A stretch of DNA of 64,000 nucleotides from Limimaricola soesokkakensis. Its GTDB lineage: Bacteria; Pseudomonadota; Alphaproteobacteria; Rhodobacterales; Rhodobacteraceae. Position 1 is the stretch's first letter. Each line of letters begins with the position of its first letter. The stretch covers positions 1 to 64,000 of the forward strand of contig NZ_FWFY01000009.1 of assembly GCF_900172345.1 (NCBI RefSeq), written 5' to 3'. This document shows, piece after piece, positions 28,006 through 37,863 of the stretch. Under the pieces are notes generated by a model. It was not told where the DNA came from. It saw only the letters and a list, made by a program, of their open reading frames with translations, and did not search any database. The translations under genes and the position numbers were made by a program.

Positions 28006-29802
28006 CTACTCGGCGGCTTCGACTAGCCCATCGGTGAATTGCAGCCGCGCCAGCCGCGCATAAAGCCCGCCCTCGGCCACCAGGTCGTCATGGCTGCCCT
28101 GCGCCACGATCCGGCCCGCCTCGAAGACAAGAATGCGGTCGGCCTTCTTCACCGTGGCCAGCCGATGCGCCACGATCAGCGTCGTGCGCCCCGTCGCGAG
28201 CCGGTCCACCGCCTGCTGAACCAGCCGCTCACTCTCGGCATCAAGCGCGCTGGTCGCCTCGTCCAGCAGCAGCACCGGCGCATCGCGCAAAATCGCCCGA
28301 GCGATCGCGATGCGCTGTTTCTGGCCGCCCGAAAGCATCACCCCGCGCTCGCCGACCTGGCTGTCATAGCCTTGGGGCAGCGCCATCAGGAACTCGTGCG
28401 CCGCCGCCGCCCGCGCGGCCTGCTCGACCTCCTCGTCGGTGGCATCGGGCCGCCCGAAGCGGATGTTCTCGCGCGCCGTATCCGCGAAGATCACCGGGTC
28501 CTGCGGCACCAGCGCCATCTGGCGTCGGAAGGCAGGCCGCGCCATGTCGCGCAGATCCGTCCCTTCGAGCAGAACCCGCCCCGTCGCCGGGTCCCAGAAC
28601 CGCAGCAAAAGCTGGATCATCGTCGTCTTGCCGGCGCCCGAGGGCCCGACCAGCGCCACCGTCTCGCCCGGCCGGATCGAGACACTGACATGGTCGAGCG
28701 CCGAGACGTCGGGTCGGGAGGGGTAGGAGAAGGAAACGTTCTCGAAGGTGATCTCGCCGCGCGCCGCCGCGATCGGGCGCGGCTCCAGGGGCTCCTTCAG
28801 GCTGTCCTGCGCGTTCAGCAGTTCGACCAGCCGCTCGGTCGCGCCGGCCGCGCGTTGCAACTCGCCCCAGATCTCGGTGAGCGCGCCGATCGCACCCGCG
28901 ACCATCACCGCGTAAATGACGAACTGCACCAGCGCGCCGACGGTCATCGCTCCGGCATGCACGTCGCGCGCGCCGATCCACAGCACCCCGACGATGCCCG
29001 CGAAGATCAGGAAGATCACGATCGCGGTCATTACCGCCCGGGTACCGATGCGGCGCTGCGCGGCGGCAAAGCTTTTTTCGGTTACCTCGTCGAACTGCGC
29101 CCGGCTCTGCGCCTCGTGGCTGTAGGCCTGCACCGTCTGCACCGAGAGCAGCGTCTCGGAGGCGTTGCCGGACGAGGCCGCGATCCAGTCCTGGTTCTCG
29201 CGGCTGAGTTCGCGCAGGCGGCGGCCCAGCACCACGATCGGCACGATTATCGCCGGCACGATCAGCAGCACCAGCCCGGTCAACTTGGCCGAGGTCAGCA
29301 ACAACAGCACCAGCCCGCCCGCGAGGATCAGCAGGTTCCTGAGCGCGATCGAAGCGGAGGAGCCGATGACGCTCAGGATCAGCGTCGTGTCGGTGGTGAT
29401 CCGGCTCAGCACCTCCCCGGTCATGATCCGCTCGTAGAAGGCCGGGCTCATGCCAACCATCCGCGCGAAGACTGCCTTGCGGATATCGGTCACCACCCGC
29501 TCGCCCAACCGGGTGACGAGGTAGTAGCGCGTCGCCGTGCCGAGGGCGAGAAGCGCGGCCATCACGAGGGCCGCGGCAAAGTAGCGATCGAGCAGCGCGC
29601 CTGCGTCGATCTCGAAATTATCGACCACCTGTCGCACGGCGAGCGGCAGCACGAGGCTCACGCAAGCGGTCAGCACCAGCGCCGCGATCGCCAGCGCCAT
29701 GTTCAGGCGGTAGGGCGCGAGAAACGGCCAAAGCGCCCGCAGCGCGCCGATGTCGCGCGAGCCTGCGCGCTCCTCGTCACTGGTCTTCGGGGATCGGGCC
29801 AT
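28006..29802 (-). CDS. ABC exporter, fused membrane and ATPase domains (MsbA-like)
   Basis: A 598-residue half-transporter. A type I exporter membrane domain (about residues 25-330, six helices) is followed by an ATPase domain with Walker A GPSGAGKT, signature LSGGQ, Walker B VLLLDEATSALD and H-loop VAHRLAT. It probably works as a homodimer in the inner membrane, exporting a lipid or drug. It is similar in layout to MsbA/LmrA, but substrate and gene symbol cannot be set. No partner ABC gene is adjacent. Confidence 0.9.
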   Translation of the reverse strand: MARSPKTSDEERAGSRDIGALRALWPFLAPYRLNMALAIAALVLTACVSLVLPLAVRQVVDNFEIDAGALLDRYFAAALVMAALLALGTATRYYLVTRLGERVVTDIRKAVFARMVGMSPAFYERIMTGEVLSRITTDTTLILSVIGSSASIALRNLLILAGGLVLLLLTSAKLTGLVLLIVPAIIVPIVVLGRRLRELSRENQDWIAASSGNASETLLSVQTVQAYSHEAQSRAQFDEVTEKSFAAAQRRIGTRAVMTAIVIFLIFAGIVGVLWIGARDVHAGAMTVGALVQFVIYAVMVAGAIGALTEIWGELQRAAGATERLVELLNAQDSLKEPLEPRPIAAARGEITFENVSFSYPSRPDVSALDHVSVSIRPGETVALVGPSGAGKTTMIQLLLRFWDPATGRVLLEGTDLRDMARPAFRRQMALVPQDPVIFADTARENIRFGRPDATDEEVEQAARAAAAHEFLMALPQGYDSQVGERGVMLSGGQKQRIAIARAILRDAPVLLLDEATSALDAESERLVQQAVDRLATGRTTLIVAHRLATVKKADRILVFEAGRIVAQGSHDDLVAEGGLYARLARLQFTDGLVEAAE

Positions 29803-29939
29803 CGAGCGCCTCGTTCATTCGTTGCCCAGTTTGTCTAGACGTCGCACCCCGTCATCACAAGCGATGCGGCCAGCTCGGCGCTCTGATGGCTTCATGCGGT
29901 ACAGGAACGCTCTTTATAATTCTGAACGCCGAAACCGGA

Positions 29940-31100
29940 TCAGGCCGGAACGGCCAGCGGCGCGGCGGCGCGGCGCCGCAACGCCAGCACCGGTGGCAGG
30001 ATCATCAGCAACAGCACCGCCACGGCGCCGAAGGCCGCGCGCAGCCCGAAGGCCTCGGACAATCCACCCATCAGCACCGGCGCGATCAGGAAGGCGCAGA
30101 AGGCGATGACCGCGACGCGGGCGATCGCCTGCGATCGTTGATGCGGTGCCACCATGCGACCCGCGAGCGCCAGCCCCATCGGCCCGATCACCGAGATACC
30201 AAGCCCCGTCACCGCGAAGCCCAGATAGGCGACCATCGGCCCCGGCGCCGTGGCCGCGATCGCGGCACCGGTCGCGGAAACGAGCGCCGCCACTCGGATC
30301 ACCGCCGTTTCGCTGAGCCGCTCGGCCAGCCCCTGCCCGCCGAACCGGCCCAGCGTCATCGTCACGCCCAGAAGCGCCGGCCCGAGTGCGCCCTGCGCCG
30401 CACCGCCGCCAAGCGTCCGCTCGATATGCAGCGCCGACCAGCTCTCGACGGTGGCTTCGCTCAGGAAGGCGATCATCACCACGATCCCGCAGAGCATGAC
30501 CGGCCAGAGCGGCAGCCGCACCGCCCCGCCCTCTTCCGGCGCGACGGCCGGGGCCGGAGCACGGGACAGGAGCGGCATCAGGCCCAGAGCCAGCAGCCCG
30601 ACGCCGCCGAACACCGCGATCATCGGCAGCCCTGCTTCGCGCGTCACGCCCGAGGCCAGCGCAGCCAAGCCGTAGGCCAAGGAGAAAAGCCCGTGATTGG
30701 CGTTCATAAGGGACCGGCCCGACCGAGCCTCGATTTGGCTCACTCGCGCGTTCATCACCACGTCGAGCAACCCCGAGGCCATGCCGACCCCGACCATGCC
30801 GAGCGCGAAGGCCATCGGCGCCACCGCCAGCGAGGGCGCGATCCAGGCCAGCGCCAGCAACGCCGCAGCGGTGGGGAGCGCGGCACGGCCAAGCCCCTGA
30901 TCGAATTTCGGTGCCAGCCACATGGTCGAGAGGAGGCCCAGCGACGATCCGAGAAGCAGCGTGCCGAAAAGCGCGTCGTCAACGCCCAGCCTGTCGCGGA
31001 ACACCGGCACATGCGCGGCGAAGACGCCCCAGTAGAGCCCCATCACCACGAAGGCGGCGCCCGGAGCGCGGGTCAGGCGGAGTGCGGAGAGAATGGCCAT
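29940..31100 (-). CDS. MFS transporter
   Basis: A 386-residue membrane protein with about 12 transmembrane helices in two halves. The charged loop after helix 2 (APKFDQGLGRAALP) and the repeated motif in the second half (GRFGGQGLAERL) fit the major facilitator superfamily, and its FGLRAAFGAV-type C-terminal helices fit sugar or drug transporters of the COG0738-like group. The ATG at 31100 follows a less convincing 23-residue upstream extension, which was dropped. Divergent from rplY. The substrate is unknown. Confidence 0.85.
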   Translation of the reverse strand: MAILSALRLTRAPGAAFVVMGLYWGVFAAHVPVFRDRLGVDDALFGTLLLGSSLGLLSTMWLAPKFDQGLGRAALPTAAALLALAWIAPSLAVAPMAFALGMVGVGMASGLLDVVMNARVSQIEARSGRSLMNANHGLFSLAYGLAALASGVTREAGLPMIAVFGGVGLLALGLMPLLSRAPAPAVAPEEGGAVRLPLWPVMLCGIVVMIAFLSEATVESWSALHIERTLGGGAAQGALGPALLGVTMTLGRFGGQGLAERLSETAVIRVAALVSATGAAIAATAPGPMVAYLGFAVTGLGISVIGPMGLALAGRMVAPHQRSQAIARVAVIAFCAFLIAPVLMGGLSEAFGLRAAFGAVAVLLLMILPPVLALRRRAAAPLAVPA

Positions 31101-31268
31101 GGCGGCGGCGTGGCATGCCCGACGGGGACAGTCCAGCGACGCGGCACGGATGCGCCGGATTCCGCCCATGCAGGTCTTTTCAAACGGAGGATTCGGCGCT
31201 AAGGGCTCGGGTTCTGAATCGGGCCATACACCCTTGGAGGATGGCCCATCACCTGAAAGGACTTACCA

Positions 31269-31913
31269 ATGGCCAAAGAGATTCCGGATCTCGTCGCCAC
31301 GGCACGCACGGGGACAGGCAAGGGGGCCGCTCGTCAGGCACGTCGCGAGAACCTCGTTCCGGGCATCGTGTATGGCGGCGGCGCCGATCCGCTCCCCATC
31401 AACCTGCCCTACAACGCGCTGATCAAGAAGCTGAAGGCGGGCCGGTTCCTGTCGACGCTGTTCAACCTCAAGGTCGAGGGCCAGGACGACGTGCGCGTCA
31501 TCTGCCGCTCGGTGCAGCGCGACGTGGTCAAGGACCTGCCGACCCATGTGGACCTGCTGCGCCTGCGCCGCACCACCCGGATCAGCCTGTACATCCACGT
31601 CGAGTTCGAGAACCACAAGGCCGCGCCCGGCATCAAGAAGGGCGGCGTGCTCACCGTGGTCCGTCCCGAGGTCGAGCTGAACGTGCTCGCCGGCGAGATC
31701 CCCGAGCAGATCGTTGTCGACCTGACCGGCAAGGAAATCGGTGATGTCATCCACATCAACGACGTTACCCTGCCGGCCGGCGCCAAGCCGACCATCGACC
31801 GCAACTTCGTGATCGCCAACATCTCGGCGCCCTCGAAGCTCGCCGCCGCCGCTGCCGAAGAGGAAGAGGCCGCCGCCGACGAGGTCGAAGCGACCGAGCA
31901 GTCCGACGCCTGA
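31269..31913 (+). CDS. rplY: 50S ribosomal protein L25/general stress protein Ctc
   Basis: A 214-residue 5S-rRNA-binding protein. The N-terminal L25 domain ([20 protein letters not shown]) is followed by the TL5/Ctc C-terminal beta domain ([36 protein letters not shown]), then an acidic Ala/Glu tail. AAGGA precedes the ATG. It is followed by an intrinsic terminator and then pth, the usual rplY-pth order. Confidence 0.97.
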   Translation: MAKEIPDLVATARTGTGKGAARQARRENLVPGIVYGGGADPLPINLPYNALIKKLKAGRFLSTLFNLKVEGQDDVRVICRSVQRDVVKDLPTHVDLLRLRRTTRISLYIHVEFENHKAAPGIKKGGVLTVVRPEVELNVLAGEIPEQIVVDLTGKEIGDVIHINDVTLPAGAKPTIDRNFVIANISAPSKLAAAAAEEEEAAADEVEATEQSDA

Positions 31914-31944
31914 TCGCGACCGCGATCACGATGCATCTGATGGA

Positions 31945-31969
31945 ACGGGGCCCTTCGGGGCCCCGTTTT
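31945..31969 (+). terminator. Intrinsic terminator after rplY
   Basis: A perfect 9-bp stem ACGGGGCCC/GGGCCCCGT with the stable TTCG loop, followed by TTTTG. It lies 31 bases after the rplY stop and upstream of pth, so pth may need its own promoter or rely on read-through. Confidence 0.9.
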
Positions 31970-32017
31970 GCATCCGGCCACTGGCCCTGCCCGACCCCGC
32001 GCGCTAGTTTCGCGCGC

Positions 32018-32731
32018 ATGAAACTCTTTGTCGGATTAGGCAATCCGGGGGCCAAATACGCCCGGAACCGTCACAATATCGGCTTCATGGCCGTGGATCG
32101 GATCGCCGAGGATCACGGCTTTTCGCCGTGGCGCGCGAAGTTCCAGGGCGAGGTCGCCGAGGGGCGGCTCGGCCACGAGAAGGTGCTGCTGCTGAAGCCC
32201 GCCACCTTCATGAACCTCTCCGGCCAGTCGGTCGGCGAGGCGATGCGGTTTCACAAGCTCGACAGTACCGACATCACCGTGTTCCACGACGAGATCGACC
32301 TCGCACCGGGTCGGCTCAAGACCAAGGCGGGCGGTGGCCATGCCGGCCATAACGGGCTGCGCTCGATCCACCAGCATGTCGGTCCGCATTACGATCGGGT
32401 GCGGATGGGCGTCGGACATCCGGGCCACAAGGACAAGGTGCCGGGCTACGTGCTCAAGGATTTCGCCAAGGCGGACGAGGACTGGCTCGACGACATGCTG
32501 CGCGGCGTCTCCGACGGGGCGGTGGCGCTGGCCGCCGGTGACGATGCGCGTTTCCTCAACGCCGTTGCGCTTCGGCTGAACCCACCGCGCTCCGGCGGCG
32601 GCAGCAAGGGCCCCGCAACGAAACCAGCTCCGGCAGAGCCCGCGCCGAAGGCCTCGGCCGTGACCGAATCCGTCGCGGAAGCGCCCGACAACCGCTCGGC
32701 GCTGCAGAAGCTGGCGGACCGCTTCAGATGA
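32018..32731 (+). CDS. pth: Peptidyl-tRNA hydrolase
   Basis: A 237-residue enzyme that recycles peptidyl-tRNA dropped from ribosomes. The N-terminus [20 protein letters not shown] carries the catalytic His, and FHDEIDL carries the catalytic Asp. The last 45 residues are a Pro/Ala-rich extension ([15 protein letters not shown]-like) beyond the usual 190. The ATG at 32018 follows the conserved start. Its stop overlaps the DUF2332 start by 4 nt. Confidence 0.97.
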   Translation: MKLFVGLGNPGAKYARNRHNIGFMAVDRIAEDHGFSPWRAKFQGEVAEGRLGHEKVLLLKPATFMNLSGQSVGEAMRFHKLDSTDITVFHDEIDLAPGRLKTKAGGGHAGHNGLRSIHQHVGPHYDRVRMGVGHPGHKDKVPGYVLKDFAKADEDWLDDMLRGVSDGAVALAAGDDARFLNAVALRLNPPRSGGGSKGPATKPAPAEPAPKASAVTESVAEAPDNRSALQKLADRFR

Positions 32732-33786
32732 ACCGCATGCGCGTGGCCCTGACGGACCAGTCCCGCCATTGCGACGCGCTGGGCTCCCCTTTCATGAGGC
32801 GGCTGATGGCATTGCTGTCCGCGCACTGGCCGCTGCCCGGTGCGGTTGCCGAACGGCTCGATGCCTGGCCCGGTGAGGTGGGTTCGCGGGCGGCCGCCTT
32901 GCCGTTGCGCCTCGCAGGCGGGCTGCACGCGCTGGTGCTGCAGGGCCGGGACGCGGAGATTGCCGCCGCCTATCCGCCCCATGCGGTTTCCGACGACGAG
33001 CTGCTGAGCGCCGTAACCGGTGCGATGCAGAGGCACGAGGGGTTTCTGCTCGACTGGATCCAGAGCCCACCCCAGACCAACGAAGTGCGCCGGGCCGCGG
33101 CCCTGATCGCCACGGCGCATCTGCTCACCGATCGCTTCGGCCTGCCGATCCGGCTGTCCGAGCTGGGGGCGAGCGGTGGGCTCAACCTCGGCTTCGATGG
33201 CTTCGGGATGGAGGTGCAGGATCGGCGCTTCGGCCCTGAAGAAGCCTCCGTCGTGCTGCATCCCGATTGGAAGGGTCCGCTTCCCCCCGTCACCGAGGTC
33301 ACGGTCGCCGAACGGCGCGGTGTGGATCTCGCGCCGCTCGAACCGTCGCACCCCGATGACGCGCTGCGTCTTATCGCCTATCTGTGGCCGGACCAAACGG
33401 ACCGGATCGAACGCACTCGGGCCGCGATGGACCTGCGCGCACCGGGTCTCGTCGACCGCGCCGACGCGATCGATTGGCTGGAGCCGCGCCTCGCCGCCGC
33501 CCTGCCCGACCATCTGCACATCGTGTTTCACTCGATCGCCTGGCAATACTTCCCGCCCGAGGCTCAGGAGCGCGGCCGCGCGTTGATCGAGGCCGCGGGC
33601 GCCTGCGCCTCCGAGGCGGCGCCGCTCGCCTGGGTGTCGATGGAAGCGGATGGCGAGGAGCCGGGAGCGCGGATCGGGCTGCGGCTCTGGCCCGGCGATC
33701 ATGACATCACGCTGGGACGGATCGACTTTCACGGGCGCTGGTTGTGCTGGACCGGCCCGGAGCGGCTGGACGCCGCCGGAAACTGA
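32728..33786 (+). CDS. DUF2332 family protein
   Basis: A 352-residue cytosolic protein. The segments [40 protein letters not shown] and [12 protein letters not shown] are characteristic of DUF2332, found in many bacteria with no set function. The GASGGLN loop recalls a nucleotide-binding turn, though a catalytic role is unproven. It overlaps pth by 4 nt and is followed 11 bases later by a DUF2237 gene. Confidence 0.85.
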   Translation: MNRMRVALTDQSRHCDALGSPFMRRLMALLSAHWPLPGAVAERLDAWPGEVGSRAAALPLRLAGGLHALVLQGRDAEIAAAYPPHAVSDDELLSAVTGAMQRHEGFLLDWIQSPPQTNEVRRAAALIATAHLLTDRFGLPIRLSELGASGGLNLGFDGFGMEVQDRRFGPEEASVVLHPDWKGPLPPVTEVTVAERRGVDLAPLEPSHPDDALRLIAYLWPDQTDRIERTRAAMDLRAPGLVDRADAIDWLEPRLAAALPDHLHIVFHSIAWQYFPPEAQERGRALIEAAGACASEAAPLAWVSMEADGEEPGARIGLRLWPGDHDITLGRIDFHGRWLCWTGPERLDAAGN

Positions 33787-33797
33787 AGGAGACCGCC

Positions 33798-34166
33798 ATG
33801 GAGATGGACGAGAAGTACAACGTGCTCGGCGAGGCACTGGAGCCCTGTTCCACCGACCCGCTCACCGGCTTTTTCCGGGACGGGCATTGCAACACCTGCG
33901 CCGAGGATGCGGGCAGTCATACCGTCTGCGCGGTGATGACCGCCGAATTCCTCGCCTATTCGAAATATGTCGGCAACGATCTCAGTTCACCTCGGCCCGA
34001 GTTCGGCTTTGCTGGGCTGAAGCCGGGCGACAGCTGGTGTCTTTGCGCGGGGCGGTTCCTGCAGGCGCATGACGAAGGCTGCGCCCCGCGTGTCCACCTC
34101 GCGGCCACGCATCGCCGGGCCTTGGAGATCGTGCCGCTCAAAGTGCTCGAAGCGTATTCCGCCTGA
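33798..34166 (+). CDS. DUF2237 family protein
   Basis: A 122-residue cytosolic protein of unknown function. The typical DUF2237 features are visible: NVLGEALEPCSTDPLTGFFR, the cysteines in HCNTCAEDAGSHTVCAVMT, and PGDSWCLCAGRF. The conserved cysteines suggest metal or redox chemistry, but this is inference. GAAGGAG precedes the ATG. Last gene of the pth-DUF2332-DUF2237 unit, followed by a hairpin. Confidence 0.9.
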   Translation: MEMDEKYNVLGEALEPCSTDPLTGFFRDGHCNTCAEDAGSHTVCAVMTAEFLAYSKYVGNDLSSPRPEFGFAGLKPGDSWCLCAGRFLQAHDEGCAPRVHLAATHRRALEIVPLKVLEAYSA

Positions 34167-34175
34167 AGACAAAGA

Positions 34176-34202
34176 CCCCGACCGGAACGGATCCGGTCGG
34201 GG
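34176..34202. terminator. Hairpin between convergent genes
   Basis: An 11-bp perfect stem CCCCGACCGGA/TCCGGTCGGGG with a 5-base loop, between the convergent DUF2237 and DUF7282-like genes. There is no T-run on the plus strand and only a short T-rich run on the minus strand, so bidirectional termination is likely but not strong. Confidence 0.7.
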
Positions 34203-34240
34203 CCTCATGTCGTCATATCGCTGCTTGAGCGTTAAGCCGC

Positions 34241-34873
34241 TTACTGGCCGTCATCCTCGTCGCCCGCGCCTTCCGTGTCCTCGCCTTCCTCGATGAAGCC
34301 TTCGGTCTCGGTATCGTTGGGCTGGATCGTGCTCTCGGTCGTGTCGCGGTAGTCCGGATCCTCGTCATCGTCGGATTCGGCCCGCTCCTCAGGCTCGGCG
34401 ATGTCCGGGGTGGACACGGCATCGACGGTATCGACCGCCATCCCCTCGGGAACGGTGAACATTGCCGTCACCGGCGCGCCATTCACCAGCACCGGGGTAT
34501 CGACATCGGTCATACCCGGCCCGAAATCATAGACGCCATTGCCGTTCGTTTCGGCGTGAAGCATCGCTACCAGTTCCGTACCGGCAGCCAGCGCCATCGG
34601 CACCGTCACGGCGACGCCCATGTTCTCGCCCGCCATGACCATCGCGTGGCCCAGCGATTCCGGTGCCACCGGTTCGCCATCGGCAACGGCGTGCAGCACG
34701 ATGTAGCCGTCCTGGCGCGCATTGATGCGCGGAAAGGTAACGGTGGTCTGACCATCCGCCATAGACATCTCCATAGCGTTTTCGTCGGCGTCGATCATCA
34801 TGTCGTCTTGCGCCATGACGCCACCGGCCATGAGAGCCGTCAGGGCGGCGGCAGTGGTAAATGTTTTCAGCAT
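34241..34873 (-). CDS. Exported DUF7282-like protein with acidic C-terminal tail
   Basis: A 210-residue exported protein. Signal peptide residues 1-21 (FTTAAALTALMAGGVMA). The middle part (TTVTFPRINARQDGYIVLHA, AMVMAGENMGVAVTVPMALA, VLVNGAPVTAMFTV) resembles the beta-sandwich DUF7282 type. The last 46 residues are an acidic tail (AESDDDEDPDYRDT, then ETEGFIEEGEDTEG and GDEDDGQ) that is nearly identical to the tail of the next gene upstream, which is otherwise unrelated. The tail is likely disordered or Ca2+-binding. Own promoter expected after the terminator at 35 kb. Confidence 0.75.
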   Translation of the reverse strand: MLKTFTTAAALTALMAGGVMAQDDMMIDADENAMEMSMADGQTTVTFPRINARQDGYIVLHAVADGEPVAPESLGHAMVMAGENMGVAVTVPMALAAGTELVAMLHAETNGNGVYDFGPGMTDVDTPVLVNGAPVTAMFTVPEGMAVDTVDAVSTPDIAEPEERAESDDDEDPDYRDTTESTIQPNDTETEGFIEEGEDTEGAGDEDDGQ

Positions 34874-34988
34874 GTTGGTCTCCAGAATGAGTTCGCCTCC
34901 CAACACCTGCAGCGCGTTTGGGTTCGTTACAGCGCGACACATGCGTGTGTCCCGTCCGTGAGTTCAGAAATCGCTCGAACGGAATCGG

Positions 34989-35020
34989 AAAAGGCCGGCC
35001 GGACAATTGTCCGACCGGCC
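34989..35020 (-). terminator. Intrinsic terminator after EF-hand gene
   Basis: A long inverted repeat with 13-bp arms and only a G-T wobble interrupting it (GGCCGGTCGGACA read on the minus strand), followed on the minus strand by TTTTCC. It sits about 30 bases after the EF-hand gene and separates it from the downstream exported protein gene. Confidence 0.85.
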
Positions 35021-35048
35021 CCGCAGCAGTGTTGAAGAAAGGTAGTGC

Positions 35049-35453
35049 TTACTGACCGTCGTCCTCGTCGCCAGCGTCGCCTTCGCCGTCTTCGCCTTCC
35101 TCGACGAAGCCTTCGGTCTCGGTGTTGTTGGTCTGGATCGGCGACTCGCTGGTATCGCGATAATCCGGATCCTCGGAATCGTCGGATTCGGCGCGCGCCT
35201 CGGGCTCCATGGTCGCATCCATGTTGGTCGCGATGCGGATTTCCTGCACGCTCAGCATGCCGTCCTCATCGGTGTCATCCTCCATGAGGATCATCGCGCC
35301 GTCCTCGCCGAAGGCCGCGACCAGCTCCTCCTGAGAGAGCATCATGTCACCGTCGGTATCGACCTCGGCAAAGGGAATGCTCTGGGCCACGGCGGTCGAA
35401 GCGCCGAGAACGAAAGCGGTGGTCGCGAGGGTGGCACTCAGTTTGTTCAGCAT
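35049..35453 (-). CDS. Exported EF-hand protein with acidic C-terminal tail
   Basis: A 134-residue exported protein. Signal peptide residues 1-23 (TAFVLGASTAVAQ). Two EF-hand loops are visible: DTDGDMMLSQEE, which has Met instead of Gly at position 6, and DTDEDGMLSVQE, which is canonical. The final 47 residues form an acidic tail (AESDDSEDPDYRDT, TETEGFVEEGEDGEG, GDEDDGQ) nearly identical to that of the neighbouring exported protein. Likely a periplasmic Ca2+-binding protein. A dedicated terminator follows it. Confidence 0.8.
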   Translation of the reverse strand: MLNKLSATLATTAFVLGASTAVAQSIPFAEVDTDGDMMLSQEELVAAFGEDGAMILMEDDTDEDGMLSVQEIRIATNMDATMEPEARAESDDSEDPDYRDTSESPIQTNNTETEGFVEEGEDGEGDAGDEDDGQ

Positions 35454-35548
35454 GTCGTGTCCTCTCGAATTGTGAGTTCGCCGCCCAACGTGTCGTCAGA
35501 CGACTCCGTTCGACGACGAATGATCACATAAACGTGAAGAGAGGCCGA

Positions 35549-36775
35549 TCAGGTCGCGATATCAACGCCCAAGTGCTTCGCAACGGTGAAGATGTCCTTG
35601 TCGCCGCGACCACACATGTTCATCACCAGAAGGTGGTCCCGGGGCAGCTCGGGCGCGATCTTCATCACGTGGGCCAGTGCGTGGCTCGGCTCTAAGGCCG
35701 GGATGATGCCTTCGAGCGCGCAGGAGAGCTTGAACGCCTCGAGCGCCTCTATGTCGGTGATCGCGACGTATTTGGCGCGGCCGATCTCGTGCAGCCATGC
35801 ATGTTCGGGTCCGATCCCGGGATAGTCGAGCCCGGCCGAGATCGAGTGACCCTCGAGGATCTGCCCGTCATCATCCTGCAGCAGATAGGTCTTGTTGCCG
35901 TGCAGCACGCCCGGACGGCCACCGATCAGCGAAGCACAGTGCTCCATCTTATCGGACACGCCCTTGCCGCCGGCCTCGACGCCGATGATGTTGACCTCGC
36001 GATCGTCGAGGAACGGGAAGAACAGACCCATCGCGTTCGAGCCGCCGCCGATGGCGGCAATCAGCGTGTCGGGCAGACGCCCCTCGGCGGCCTGCATCTG
36101 TTCGCGGACTTCCTTGCCGATGATCGACTGGAAATCGCGCACCATCGCCGGATAGGGATGCGGCCCCGCCACCGTGCCGATGCAGTAGAAGGTGTCGCGC
36201 ACATTGGTGACCCAGTCGCGCAGCGCGTCGTTCATCGCGTCTTTGAGGGTGCCGCGCCCGGAGGTAACGGGCACTACCTCGGCGCCCAGCAGCCGCATCC
36301 GGAACACGTTCGGCGCCTGACGCTCGACGTCATGCGCGCCCATGTAGACCACGCATTTCAGGCCGAACTTGGCGCAAACGGTCGCGGTCGCCACGCCGTG
36401 CTGGCCGGCGCCGGTTTCGGCGATGATCCGGGTCTTGCCCATGCGGCGGGCAAGGATGATCTGGCCCAGCACGTTGTTGATCTTGTGCGCGCCGGTATGG
36501 TTCAGCTCGTCGCGCTTGAGGTAGATCTTGGCGCCGCCCAAATGCTCGCTCAGCCGCTCAGCATAATAGAGCGGCGAGGGACGTCCGACGTAATGGGTCC
36601 ACAGATCGTCCATCTCGGCCCAGAAGCTCGGGTCGGTCTTAGCCTTCTCGTATTCCGCCTCGAGCGACAGGATCAGCGGCATCAGCGTCTCGGAGACGAA
36701 GCGCCCGCCGAACTGTCCGAAGCGGCCGCCCTCGTCGGGCCCGGCCATGAAGCTGTTGATGAGATCGTCCGCCAT
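35549..36775 (-). CDS. trpB: Tryptophan synthase beta subunit
   Basis: A 408-residue PLP enzyme joining indole and serine to give tryptophan. The PLP lysine motif [13 protein letters not shown], the phosphate-binding [13 protein letters not shown] loop and the PLP-contact GRGDKDIFT are intact. GAGGAGG precedes the ATG. No trpA follows; the downstream DNA holds the EF-hand gene instead. Upstream in the same direction are a small membrane protein, trpF, lapA and ihfB. Confidence 0.98.
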   Translation of the reverse strand: MADDLINSFMAGPDEGGRFGQFGGRFVSETLMPLILSLEAEYEKAKTDPSFWAEMDDLWTHYVGRPSPLYYAERLSEHLGGAKIYLKRDELNHTGAHKINNVLGQIILARRMGKTRIIAETGAGQHGVATATVCAKFGLKCVVYMGAHDVERQAPNVFRMRLLGAEVVPVTSGRGTLKDAMNDALRDWVTNVRDTFYCIGTVAGPHPYPAMVRDFQSIIGKEVREQMQAAEGRLPDTLIAAIGGGSNAMGLFFPFLDDREVNIIGVEAGGKGVSDKMEHCASLIGGRPGVLHGNKTYLLQDDDGQILEGHSISAGLDYPGIGPEHAWLHEIGRAKYVAITDIEALEAFKLSCALEGIIPALEPSHALAHVMKIAPELPRDHLLVMNMCGRGDKDIFTVAKHLGVDIAT

Positions 36776-36844
36776 GCGCTGGGCCTCCTCGCGTTCGGCT
36801 CCCGAACTACCCCTGCCATGCCTGACGGTAAAGGGCCAAGGCGG

Positions 36845-37186
36845 TCATTCGTCGCCCCGGTCGCGCCAGCGCCGCAGCATGCCCTCGCTCCAGCGACGAC
36901 CGCGGATCAGCGCGGTGTTGACGCCCGGTCGCAGCATCGGCAGGTCCACAGCCAGAAGCGCCAGCCCGATCGGCAGCATCCACAGGCCGAAGAGCGGCAG
37001 GATCGCCGCGAGACCGCCGAGAATCAGGAACAGCCCCGCCGGGATGCGGATCCAGCGCGCGCGATCCGCCATCAATCGCTCGGTCAGCCCATGCAGGCGG
37101 GGCGATCCGCCGGTCATGGCCCGCATCTGCCGGCGCAGCCGGGCCTTCTCACGCTCGTGATCGACGGATTTGCTCATGGACGGCAT
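36845..37186 (-). CDS. Small membrane protein between trpF and trpB
   Basis: A 113-residue protein with one or two hydrophobic segments at about residues 48-80 (IPAGLFLILGGLAAILPLFG, LWMLPIGLALLAVDLPML) flanked by basic helices. An alternative ATG lies three codons further in. There is no known catalytic motif. It lies 36 bases downstream of trpF and 69 upstream of trpB, so it is in the trp operon, though a role in tryptophan synthesis is not indicated. Confidence 0.6.
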   Translation of the reverse strand: MPSMSKSVDHEREKARLRRQMRAMTGGSPRLHGLTERLMADRARWIRIPAGLFLILGGLAAILPLFGLWMLPIGLALLAVDLPMLRPGVNTALIRGRRWSEGMLRRWRDRGDE

Positions 37187-37222
37187 GTAGGGCAGCCGAG
37201 GGGGCAGCGCAATCTGTTGCGC

Positions 37223-37861
37223 TCAACCGCGTGCGGCGTCGAGAAAGGCGCGGATCCGGGCCGCGTCCTTGACGCCCGGCGCACTCTCCACCCCGGAGGA
37301 GACGTCGAGCTGGCGCGCCCCGGTCCGGGCCACGGCCTCGGCGAGGTTGTCAGGCGTCAGCCCGCCGGCCAGCATCCACGGCACCGGCCAGCGCCGCCCG
37401 GCGATCAGCCGCCAGTCGAAGGCCAGCCCGTTGCCGCCCGGCAGGGGCGCGTCCTTCGGGGCCTTGGCATCGACGAGAAGCTGGTCGGCCACCGCGGCAT
37501 AGGCATCAAGCGCGGGCAGATCCGCCTCGGAGGCCACCCCGACCGCCTTCATTACCGGCAGCCCGTGACGGGCACGAATCTCGGTCACGCGCTCTGGAGT
37601 CTCGCGGCCATGCAGCTGCAACATGTCGAGCGGCACTCGGGCCACGATCTCGTCGAGTACGGCATCATCGGCATCGACCACCAGCGCCACCTTGGCGATG
37701 CCCGGCGGCACCTCGACGGCCAATTCGGCGGCCTGTTCGACGGTCACGGCGCGCGGTGACTTCGCAAAGAAGACGAAACCCACATAGCGCGCGCCCGCCG
37801 CCACGGCAGCGTCGAGCCCGGCTCTGTCGGACAGGCCGCAGATCTTGACGGAGACGGGCAT
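37223..37861 (-). CDS. trpF: Phosphoribosylanthranilate isomerase
   Basis: A 212-residue (beta/alpha)8 enzyme of tryptophan synthesis. Catalytic Cys in [10 protein letters not shown], the [12 protein letters not shown] strand, the catalytic Asp in [18 protein letters not shown] and the phosphate-binding end [13 protein letters not shown] with [15 protein letters not shown] are all present. The ATG at 37861 is set by the conserved start, 2 bases after the LapA-like gene. Confidence 0.97.
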   Translation of the reverse strand: MPVSVKICGLSDRAGLDAAVAAGARYVGFVFFAKSPRAVTVEQAAELAVEVPPGIAKVALVVDADDAVLDEIVARVPLDMLQLHGRETPERVTEIRARHGLPVMKAVGVASEADLPALDAYAAVADQLLVDAKAPKDAPLPGGNGLAFDWRLIAGRRWPVPWMLAGGLTPDNLAEAVARTGARQLDVSSGVESAPGVKDAARIRAFLDAARG

Positions 37862-37863
37862 GA

